DNA from: Rubellimicrobium arenae
Lineage (GTDB): Bacteria; Pseudomonadota; Alphaproteobacteria; Rhodobacterales; Rhodobacteraceae
Assembly: GCF_017916275.1 (NCBI RefSeq)
Contig: NZ_JAFMST010000005.1
Coordinates: forward strand, 186,001-250,000
Direction: 5' to 3'
DNA length: 64,000 nt
Shown here piece after piece: positions 36,305-44,127 of this stretch (position 1 is its first letter; every line of letters starts with the position of its first letter). Both the position numbers and the translations under genes were made by a program. The notes below the pieces were generated by a model, which worked only from the letters and a program-made list of their open reading frames with translations, made no database searches and was not told the DNA's origin.

Positions 36305-37693
36305 ATGACCGACGCGGATGACCCCTTCGGCCTCATGAACGACGCGGGACGGACGCGCATCCGGCCGTCGGGGCGAAGGGCCGAGCCGGTCCGTTCGGAG
36401 AACCGTCCAGAGCCAGCCTCTGCCCGGTCCCAGCCGCGCAGAACCGGCGCCGTCTCGGTTCGGCATCCCCGAGCGCATCCCAACCCGCTGGTGGCAAGCT
36501 TTGCCCCGCTTCTGGAGATCGCGCCGGAACTCGAAGGCGCCGCCCCACCGGAAAGCGCCGAAACCCTGCGGGTTCGATTGCTCGCCAACTTGATCGAGGC
36601 GCGCGACGCCGCGGTGTCGCGGGGCGTCCCGCTCAGCCGCGCCGATCAGGCCGCCTGGTTCGTCGCCGCACTCCTCGACGACCTGGCCATCAACACGCCT
36701 TGGGGCGGGCAAAGCGACTGGCCGCGTCGTCCCCTGGTGGTCGAACTGGCCGGCGAGGTCGATCCCGGGACCCGGTTCTTCGAACGGCTGGCCGACCTCC
36801 AGCGCTATGCTGAGCGCGACCGCGACCTGCTCGAACTCGGCTACATGTGCCTGTGCCTGGGATTTCGGGGGCGGTTCCGGGTCGATGCGCGGCAGGGGCA
36901 AGCGGCTTTGCTTCAGACACGGGCGGCACTGGCCCGCCTCCTCCGCAGCCCCGACGCGATGCGATCCGCCCTGTCACCACGATGGGAGGGCGTGGACGTA
37001 CCGGATGTTCCGCGTCGGTTCGCGGTCCCGCTCTGGACGATCGGTCTGGGGACGCTGGCCGTCGTGACGGCCATCTATGTCGGACTCGGAATGAGGCTGT
37101 CCGAGAAAGGAGAGCAACTCTACGCCTTGGCCCGGCTGATCCCGCCGCCCGAACCCGCGGGCATCTATCGACCCATTCGCCAAACGGATCCGGTGAGCGA
37201 GCCCGTCGAGGCCGCCCTGCCGGTCGAGCCCGTCGTCCTTGAGCTTCTGCCGCAGTTCCAGGCGGCGGCCCCGGCGGACACTGGCCCGGCGCTCACTGGC
37301 CACGACGACGTAGGCCTGGCCGTGCTGGTCGTGCGCGGCTCCAGCCCCGAGGTGTTCCGCTCGGCCCGTGCGGAGGTCAACGACGTGTATCGTCCGCTCT
37401 TCGCCTCGATCGCGCGGACCATCCTTGACAATGCCGAGGTGATCGGCCGCGTCACGGTGATCGGCCATACGGATTCCGTGCCCGTTCAGGCCAGCAATCC
37501 GTTCGCCTCGAACCAGGGCCTGTCCGAGGCGCGCGCCCAGACCATTGCGCGCCTCCTGGCGGAGGCTGGCGTGCCTTACGAACTCTTGCAGGCCGAGGGG
37601 AGGGCGGACAGCGAGCCGGTCGCCGACAACGCGACGCCCGAGGGGCGGGCCCAGAACCGCCGGGTCGAGATCCGGATCGAGAAGAGGCTCTGA
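36305..37693 (+). CDS. tssL: T6SS membrane-complex protein TssL with C-terminal OmpA domain
   Basis: The 462-residue protein combines a DotU-type cytoplasmic domain (residues about 55-225; LVASFAPLLEIAPELEGAAP, AAWFVAALLDDLAINTPWG), one membrane helix (VPLWTIGLGTLAVVTAIYVGLG, about 240) and a periplasmic OmpA-like peptidoglycan-binding domain (VTVIGHTDSVPV, GRADSEPVADN, EGRAQNRRVEI). It is thus an evolved TssL that anchors the membrane complex to the cell wall itself, in place of a separate TagL-type protein. It ends 1 bp before tssM. Confidence 0.94.
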   Translation: MTDADDPFGLMNDAGRTRIRPSGRRAEPVRSENRPEPASARSQPRRTGAVSVRHPRAHPNPLVASFAPLLEIAPELEGAAPPESAETLRVRLLANLIEARDAAVSRGVPLSRADQAAWFVAALLDDLAINTPWGGQSDWPRRPLVVELAGEVDPGTRFFERLADLQRYAERDRDLLELGYMCLCLGFRGRFRVDARQGQAALLQTRAALARLLRSPDAMRSALSPRWEGVDVPDVPRRFAVPLWTIGLGTLAVVTAIYVGLGMRLSEKGEQLYALARLIPPPEPAGIYRPIRQTDPVSEPVEAALPVEPVVLELLPQFQAAAPADTGPALTGHDDVGLAVLVVRGSSPEVFRSARAEVNDVYRPLFASIARTILDNAEVIGRVTVIGHTDSVPVQASNPFASNQGLSEARAQTIARLLAEAGVPYELLQAEGRADSEPVADNATPEGRAQNRRVEIRIEKRL

Positions 37694-37694
37694 G

Positions 37695-40600
37695 ATGCGC
37701 CTCCTGAAATCGGTCCTCAGGTTCATCTTCTCACGGAGGCTCTGGACCTTCGTCGGGATCGTCCTGCTCTGCGTTCTCGTCTGGCAATTCGGGGCGATCG
37801 TGAAGATCGGCGAGGCCGTGCCGCTCGAATCTCCGACCGTCCGGCTGATCGCGATCGGCATGATCGTGGTCGCCTGGCTGGTCTCGGTGCTTCTGGCCCA
37901 GCTTCGGGCCGCCCGGGCCAACCGGATCTTCGTGGAAGAGCTCGCACAGCCGCAACGCCCGGTCGAGAGACCCGGCCAGTCGGCCGTCGAGGAGATCAAT
38001 ACCAAGTTCCAGGCTGTCCTGGCCGAGATGAAGCGATCGAGGCTCGGGGACCGGCGGTTCCTCCGGGACGTGTCCTGGTACCTTTTCATCGGTCCGCCCG
38101 GCACCGGCAAGACCACCGCGCTCAGGCAATCCGGCCTGCATTTCCCGATCGATCTGGGCGACGACCTGCGCGGGGTCGGCGGGACGCGGAACTGCGACTG
38201 GTTCTTTGCCGACGATGCGGTGCTCGTGGACACGGCAGGCCGCTACACGGAACAGGCCAGTGCTCCGGAGGTGGACGCGGCCGAGTGGCTGGGCTTCCTC
38301 GACCTGCTGCGCAAACACCGGGGCCGGCGTGCGCTGAACGGGGTCATCGTCGCCATCTCCGTCCGCGAGTTGCTGGGTCCCAAGGACGACCTGCGCGCCC
38401 ATGGCCGCGAGATTCGCAAAAGGCTGGCCGAGCTGCGGGACCGTCTGGCCCTCGACCTGCCCGTCTATCTGGTCGTCACCAAGCTGGATCTCGTTCCCGG
38501 GTTCGACGCGTTCTACGGCGAACTCACGCAGGAGGAGCGGGAGCAGGTGTGGGGCGCGACTTTTCCGCCGCGCAAGGGCGTGGACGCCGCAGCCGTCGGT
38601 CACGAACTGGAGGCGCTCGCCGCACAGGCCGAAGCCCGGGTTGCGGGCCTGCTTGCCGAAGATCTCCCGTTGTCCCGCCGGGCGGAGATCTTCCGTTTCC
38701 CGGCCCAGATCCTGCGGCTCGAGGCACCCCTGAGGCTGCTGGTCGAAGCCGCCTTCGGACAGACGCGCTATGACGAGGCCCCGTGGCTGCGCGGAGTCTA
38801 TCTCACGTCGGCAACGCAGGAAGGCTCGCCCATCGACCGGCTCGTGGCCGAGCTGGCCGACGACTTCGGCCTGCCGCCCCAGGTTCCCGCGCCGGGACGG
38901 CATGGCGAGAAGCGGTCGTTCTTCCTGCGCCGTCTCTTCACCGATGTCATGTTCCGGGAGGCCGGGCTCGGCATCCTCGATCCTCGGGCCGAGGACCGGA
39001 GGAAATGGATCTGGCGCGGCACGCTGGCCACCTCGGTCCTCGTCACCGCCTGTTTGGCTGCCGTTTTCGTCTTTTCGTTCGGCCGCTACTCCGGCGTGAT
39101 TGCCGAGCAGGAGCGGCAGCTCACGGGATTGCAGGGCCGCTTGGCCGACGTTGCGGCGCGTCAGGCGCCCACGGACCCGCTGGACCTCGATCTGGCGCTG
39201 GCAGCCATGGACGAGGTCGAGGCGGCCGCGGTGTCGGTGCCCAAGCATCCGCTCACCATCCTTGGACCGACGGCCGGACGCGAGCTCGCCGAGACGCAGC
39301 GGATCGCCTACGACCGGGCGCTGTCCAACATCCTCAGGCCTCGGATGGTGGCCGTGCTGGAGTCGACGATCTGGCGGCAGATCCGCGACCCCGACTATCT
39401 TCTGGGCGCTCTCAAGACCTACTACATGATGACCGGGCTCGCCCCCTTTGACCGGGAATTCGCATCGGTCTGGTGGCAGGAGGCGCTGCCGAGCGGGGCC
39501 CCGATCGATCCCTTTCCCACCGAATCCGCGCGCCGGCATCAGGCTGCGGCCCTGGAGCGGTGGGGCCGCGACGACTCCACCATCGCCCCGGACCAGCCCT
39601 TGGTCCAGGCGGCGCTTCAGGCGTTGTGCGAGATCCCGCTGGCCGTGCGCGCCTACAACGCCCTGATGTCGGACCCGGCGGTGACCGCGCTGCCGGAATG
39701 GACGCCGGCCGAGGCGGCCGGTCCCCACGGGCCCAAGATCTTCACCCGCCTGTCGGGTCGGACCCTGCAGGCCGGTCTGGCCGGCGCCTTCACCTATGAC
39801 GGCTTTCACGACACGGTCCTGCCGCTCGTGCCCGAGATTGCAGCCCAGGCCGCGCTGGACCGCCTGGTTTTTGCCGGGGGCTGCCAGGACAGCGCCGAGG
39901 CGGATGCGGGCGTACTGGAGCAGGAGATCCTGCGCCTCTACGAGCAGGACTACATCGCGCAATGGGACGGCTTCCTGAGGGACATCCGCCTTGCCCCGAT
40001 CGGCGACCTGACTGTCGCGACCGAGAACCTCAAGGACCTGGCAAGCGACGACAGCGCGTTGCGACGCCTCCTCCGGGCCGTGGTCGACGAAACCGAACTA
40101 ACCCGCGTCGAGACCGCCGAGGCGGGAGGCGGGGAGGGCGGCGAGGTGCCCCCGGGGCTCGTGTCCGCAGCGGTCAAGCGGCTGGGCGCGCTCGGTCGGC
40201 TGGCCCGAACGGGCGCCAAGGTGGTTCCTGCATCAGGCAGCCGAACTTCCACCGCCACGCCAGCGGGCGACGAGGTCGCCGCCCATTTCCGCCCGCTGAA
40301 GACGGTCATCGACAGCGTCGACGACGCGCCTCCCCGCATCGACGACGTCGTGGCCGCACTCGGCGCGCTGGCCAATGAGCTCCAGACCGTGGCGGCGAGC
40401 CCCGACCCGGAGGCCGCACTCCTGGCCAGGGGCGGCCTTCCCGAGCTGACTGGCGCCATCGCCGACGTGGCCCGCGACCTGCCCGACCCGGTCGACGACT
40501 GGGTGGCGGGCATCGCCGGCGACACCATCGCGGTCACGCGCGAGGCGGTGGTGGCGCAGCTCAACGCCCGGCTGCAGGCGGACGTGCTGCCGTTCTGCCG

Positions 40601-41243
40601 CTCTGCCACGGCTGGCCGGTACCCGTTCGACGCCGCGAGCGCGATCGACGTCACCGTGGCGGATTTCCAGCGGCTCTTCGGGACGGGCGGCCTTTTCGAC
40701 GAGTTCACCGGGTCGCAGCTCCTGCCCTATGTGGACACGACCACCCGGCCCTGGCGCTGGCGGGCCGACTTCGGCCTTCCGCCCGAGTCGCTTCGTCCCT
40801 TCGAGAAGGCGAGGACCATCCGCGACGCCCTGTTCCCAGGCGGAGCCGGTCCTCTCCTGGCGTTCACGCTGGAGCCCAAGGACCTCACCGCGAATGCGAG
40901 CCGGGTCACGCTCAACGTCGACGGGCAGGTGCTCGTGTACTTCAATGCCGCGACCCGGCCCGTGCCGATGACCTGGCCGGGGACGGACGGCACCAATCTC
41001 GTGTCGCTGTCCTTTGCGCCGATCGACGGCTCGGCCGAGGCCATCACGACCGAGACGGGCGCCTGGGCCTTCCTGCGCCTGATCCATGACGGCGACCTTT
41101 CCCGGACCGAGCTGCCTGAACTGTTCCGGCTGCGGCTGACGCTTGGGGGCTTCGCGGCGACCTTCGACCTTCGCGCGGCCAGCGTGGACAATCCGTTCGA
41201 CCTGGGCATGTTCGACGGCTTCGCATGTCCGGAGCGGATCTGA
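37695..41243 (+). CDS. tssM: T6SS membrane-complex protein TssM (IcmF)
   Basis: The 1182-residue inner-membrane protein has two N-terminal helices (WTFVGIVLLCVLVWQFGAIV; IAIGMIVVAWLVSVLLAQL). A cytoplasmic NTPase-like domain carries Walker A GPPGTGKTTALRQSG at about residue 133 and VLVDTAGRY as the Walker B/G3 equivalent. A third helix (LATSVLVTACLAAVFVFSFG, about 445) leads to a large periplasmic region with IcmF-related and C-terminal beta domains (PWRWRADFGLPPES, MFDGFACPERI at the end). It spans from TssL/TssK to TssJ. The ATG at 37695 directly precedes the first helix; the open frame upstream lies within tssL. Its last 19 bp overlap tagF. Confidence 0.95.
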   Translation: MRLLKSVLRFIFSRRLWTFVGIVLLCVLVWQFGAIVKIGEAVPLESPTVRLIAIGMIVVAWLVSVLLAQLRAARANRIFVEELAQPQRPVERPGQSAVEEINTKFQAVLAEMKRSRLGDRRFLRDVSWYLFIGPPGTGKTTALRQSGLHFPIDLGDDLRGVGGTRNCDWFFADDAVLVDTAGRYTEQASAPEVDAAEWLGFLDLLRKHRGRRALNGVIVAISVRELLGPKDDLRAHGREIRKRLAELRDRLALDLPVYLVVTKLDLVPGFDAFYGELTQEEREQVWGATFPPRKGVDAAAVGHELEALAAQAEARVAGLLAEDLPLSRRAEIFRFPAQILRLEAPLRLLVEAAFGQTRYDEAPWLRGVYLTSATQEGSPIDRLVAELADDFGLPPQVPAPGRHGEKRSFFLRRLFTDVMFREAGLGILDPRAEDRRKWIWRGTLATSVLVTACLAAVFVFSFGRYSGVIAEQERQLTGLQGRLADVAARQAPTDPLDLDLALAAMDEVEAAAVSVPKHPLTILGPTAGRELAETQRIAYDRALSNILRPRMVAVLESTIWRQIRDPDYLLGALKTYYMMTGLAPFDREFASVWWQEALPSGAPIDPFPTESARRHQAAALERWGRDDSTIAPDQPLVQAALQALCEIPLAVRAYNALMSDPAVTALPEWTPAEAAGPHGPKIFTRLSGRTLQAGLAGAFTYDGFHDTVLPLVPEIAAQAALDRLVFAGGCQDSAEADAGVLEQEILRLYEQDYIAQWDGFLRDIRLAPIGDLTVATENLKDLASDDSALRRLLRAVVDETELTRVETAEAGGGEGGEVPPGLVSAAVKRLGALGRLARTGAKVVPASGSRTSTATPAGDEVAAHFRPLKTVIDSVDDAPPRIDDVVAALGALANELQTVAASPDPEAALLARGGLPELTGAIADVARDLPDPVDDWVAGIAGDTIAVTREAVVAQLNARLQADVLPFCRSATAGRYPFDAASAIDVTVADFQRLFGTGGLFDEFTGSQLLPYVDTTTRPWRWRADFGLPPESLRPFEKARTIRDALFPGGAGPLLAFTLEPKDLTANASRVTLNVDGQVLVYFNAATRPVPMTWPGTDGTNLVSLSFAPIDGSAEAITTETGAWAFLRLIHDGDLSRTELPELFRLRLTLGGFAATFDLRAASVDNPFDLGMFDGFACPERI

Positions 41244-41758
41244 GCGACGCCGGCTATGCCGGGCTGTTCGGCAAGGTGCCCTGGACCGGGGACTTCGTCG
41301 AACGCGGCCTGGCACCGGAGTTCCGGCGGAGCTGGGACTTATGGCTGACACGGCACCTTGCCGGGCCGTCCGTCGCATGGCCGGCTGGCGGCCTGCGCTT
41401 CCAGCTCGCATCCGGGTCGCGGACGGCCTCGGGCGTCATCGTTCCGAGCCGGGACTCCGCGGGCCGGCGCTTCCCCCTGAGCGGCCTCGTGGTGCTGCCC
41501 TTCGCCCCCGATCCAGCGGAGGTTGATCGCTGGTGCGACGACGCGCTCCCGCTCCTGTCGCCCGAGGACCCGACGGGGCGAGATGCCGATACCCTGTGGC
41601 AGCGCCTCGACGCCTTGGCGCGGCCCGGTGGCGGGGGCGCGCCGGCCGTGCCTCTTCTGCTTTGGGCCAACGGCCAGCGACCTCGGGCGGCCGATCCCCT
41701 CCGACCGGATTCGGTTCTGGCCGCTCTCGTCAGTTCTGGAGGATCTTCGACCCCTTGA
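41225..41758 (+). CDS. tagF: T6SS accessory protein TagF
   Basis: The 177-residue protein matches the TagF family (PF09867): GYAGLFGKVPWTGDFVERGL near the N-terminus and GLRFQLASGSRTASGVIVPS with DSAGRRFPLSGL following. In Pseudomonas and Agrobacterium TagF acts as a post-translational brake on T6SS assembly, sequestering FHA; the PppA gene sits in the same locus here, although the two are fused in some other species. The ATG lies inside the tssM end. Its stop region overlaps the convergent vgrG gene by 29 bp. Confidence 0.9.
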   Translation: MSGADLSDAGYAGLFGKVPWTGDFVERGLAPEFRRSWDLWLTRHLAGPSVAWPAGGLRFQLASGSRTASGVIVPSRDSAGRRFPLSGLVVLPFAPDPAEVDRWCDDALPLLSPEDPTGRDADTLWQRLDALARPGGGGAPAVPLLLWANGQRPRAADPLRPDSVLAALVSSGGSSTP

Positions 41759-44042
41759 GCACGAGATCCCCTCCGGCCTTGCCGGTGATCTTGCCGCTGC
41801 CATCCAGGACGATGTCCTTGCCCTTGATGCTGATGCTCCCGTCCTTCTTCAGCATGATCACCGCATCCCCGCATCGGATCGTGATCTGGTCCGCGGCCTC
41901 GAGGACCATGGTCTTGCCGGATGTGACCGTGACCGTCCCAGTGACGTTCAGCGCCTGATCCTTGGCCACGCTGACCGTCTGCTTGCCACCGATGTCGGCG
42001 CTCTGGTCGCCGGCCAGCTTCAGGGTCTGATTGCCGCCGATATCGGTGCCATGGTCCTTGGTGATCTTGAAGGTCTGACCCCCTTTCACGGTCGTCTCGT
42101 CGTCGCTCTGGACGTGGTGATGCTGCTTCCCGCCAACCCGGACGCTTCGCTTCCGGCCTACGGTGATGGTCTGGTGGCTGCCGACGACCCGGCTTTCCAT
42201 GAGCCCGACCTTGTCCGTCCGTCCCGCCTTCACGAGGATCATCTGCGCGAGGCCGACAGTCTGCTTGTGCAGCCGGTCGATCGACTCGGTCGAGTTGCCG
42301 ACGACATGGATCGTCTCGTCGCCATCCACGGTCAGGGAACGGTCCGCCCCGACATGTTCGGTGTCATTGGCGCCGATCTCGACCAGGCGGTTGTTCCGGA
42401 CGGTCGTGGATTTGTCGTGGCCCACCGTCTCGGTCCGGTCATGGCCCACGCCCTGCGTGGCGTCGTGACCCACGTCCTCCTTCCAGTCGTGGCCGATGCG
42501 GCGGGACTCGTCGTTCTTGACCAGCTCGTTGTGGTCCTTCTCGGCCTGGAAGTAGACCTCTTCCGACCCTTTCTTGTCTTCGAAGCGCAGCTCGTTCCAC
42601 CCACCGCCGCCCGGCGAGGAGTTCGACTTCCACCCTGACTGGGTCGCGGACCCCGGCAAGCCGTAGGGCGGCATCTGCTCGGCGTTGTAGACCCGGCCGG
42701 TGATGATCGGTTGGTCCGGGTCCCCTTCGAGGAAGTCGACGATGACCTCCTGGCCGATGCGCGGGATCTGGATAAAGCCCCAACCCGCGCCCGCCCAGGC
42801 CGAACTGACCCGGATGAAGCAGGACGAATCCGCATCCTTTCGACCGTTCCGGTCCCAATGGAACTGGACCTTCACGCGCGAATACTTGTCAGTGAATATC
42901 TCGGCGCCGGCGGGACCGACGACGACGGCTGTCTGAGGGCCGGTCATGCGGGGGCGCGGCGTGCGCCGTTCCGGCCGGAACGGCAGGTCGGACGGCTGGA
43001 GGTCCAGCCGCACCTCGCAGCCCACCTCGTTGCCCCGGCCCGTCTGGGCCGTGCCGCTCCGATACTGTCCATCCCACATCCGGTATTCGGTCCGAAGCAC
43101 GAGATAGCTACCGTTCTCGGACCGGCGGGGGAACTCGGCCAGGGAGAAGCTCGATCCCGAGCGAAGGCCCGGGGCGGTGGCCCGGGCGCGGACGCGGTGC
43201 CGCGGCGCCTGGATCTCTTCGACCCGGAGCTCCGCGAGGTCGTCGCCCCGGGCAAAGGCCACGTAATTGCCCGGATAAGCGTAGGCCTCGGTGCCGGGGT
43301 CGGACAGACTGCCCTTGTCCTGCGCCTGCGACATCAGGTTGGCCGAAGGCTTCTCGAAGTCGTAGTCCGTATGGGCGAAGCGGGTCGTCCGGACGGACTG
43401 CGCGGCCGACCACTCCACGATGAAATCGCCGTCCAGAAAGTTGGCCCGCTCATCCCCTTGCCACGGCACCGTCTCGAGCCCGTCCACCGGCGCGATCCGC
43501 GAGTTCTCGTCGGCCAGGACCAGAAGATGGCCGTCGCGCTCGTGTTCGAAGAAGTAGAAGATCCCTTCATACTCCAGGAGACGCTGCAGGAAATCCAGGT
43601 CGGATTCGCCATACTGAACGCAGTAGGTCCGGGGCGGGTAGGACCTTCGCAGCCGGATGTCGAAGCGCACCTGCGGATAGTCCTTTAGGACCTCCTCGAA
43701 GATCTGCACGACCGTCAGGTTCTGGAAGATCCGGTTGTCCGTCGAAAGCGACAGGAGCCAGAAGGCCGGGCGAAGCGTCGCCCGGTAGCGGGCTTCGCCC
43801 AGGGCGGTATTCTCGTAACTGAAATCGGTGACGATGGCGTGCAGGTGATGGACGGGCTCCGGGCGACCGATGGAGACGGTGACGCCCTGTCCCAAGAGGT
43901 CGCTGGCCTCCACGTCGACATCTTCGCCGACCATCGACAACGCGAAGGCAAAGCAGCGGCTGATCTCGTCGTGGCCCTCCAGCGCGGCAAAGGCCAGCCG
44001 GTCGCCAAGCGGGGTGGTGAGGGTGATCTCGCGGTCGGTCAC
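41730..44042 (-). CDS. vgrG: T6SS spike protein VgrG, no toxin extension
   Basis: The 770-residue spike protein has the phage gp27-like part (residues about 1-370; DLDFLQRLLEYEGIFYFFEH), the gp5 OB-fold (GRKDADSSCFIRVSSAWAG, IPRIGQEVIVDFLEGDPDQP with ITGRVYN) and a long beta-prism of short repeats (VGHD.., VGAD.., VGG..; about 510-740). It ends in IKGKDIVLDGSGKITG and a short tail, with no extra C-terminal effector domain. It starts with GTG at 44042, with GGAGG nine bases upstream. It begins the vgrG end of the minus-strand group and overlaps tagF tail-to-tail. No PAAR or adaptor gene lies beside it. Confidence 0.95.
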   Translation of the reverse strand: MTDREITLTTPLGDRLAFAALEGHDEISRCFAFALSMVGEDVDVEASDLLGQGVTVSIGRPEPVHHLHAIVTDFSYENTALGEARYRATLRPAFWLLSLSTDNRIFQNLTVVQIFEEVLKDYPQVRFDIRLRRSYPPRTYCVQYGESDLDFLQRLLEYEGIFYFFEHERDGHLLVLADENSRIAPVDGLETVPWQGDERANFLDGDFIVEWSAAQSVRTTRFAHTDYDFEKPSANLMSQAQDKGSLSDPGTEAYAYPGNYVAFARGDDLAELRVEEIQAPRHRVRARATAPGLRSGSSFSLAEFPRRSENGSYLVLRTEYRMWDGQYRSGTAQTGRGNEVGCEVRLDLQPSDLPFRPERRTPRPRMTGPQTAVVVGPAGAEIFTDKYSRVKVQFHWDRNGRKDADSSCFIRVSSAWAGAGWGFIQIPRIGQEVIVDFLEGDPDQPIITGRVYNAEQMPPYGLPGSATQSGWKSNSSPGGGGWNELRFEDKKGSEEVYFQAEKDHNELVKNDESRRIGHDWKEDVGHDATQGVGHDRTETVGHDKSTTVRNNRLVEIGANDTEHVGADRSLTVDGDETIHVVGNSTESIDRLHKQTVGLAQMILVKAGRTDKVGLMESRVVGSHQTITVGRKRSVRVGGKQHHHVQSDDETTVKGGQTFKITKDHGTDIGGNQTLKLAGDQSADIGGKQTVSVAKDQALNVTGTVTVTSGKTMVLEAADQITIRCGDAVIMLKKDGSISIKGKDIVLDGSGKITGKAGGDLVLKGSKILQN

Positions 44043-44127
44043 GGGTGATCGCCTCCGGCCAGGGATCTGCGGTGCAGTCGGCCCGTCGCCAGCATAGCGC
44101 AGTCGCTCCGGGTTGCCGCAGGGAAAG

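Noticed and set aside
37731-39962. Minus-strand open frame of 743 codons opposite tssM
   Set aside because: Shadow of the conserved TssM frame.
41900-42500. Short VGHD/VGAD-like repeats suggested a tandem-repeat array
   Set aside because: They encode the beta-prism repeats of the VgrG spike; the DNA is not an exact repeat and not CRISPR-like.
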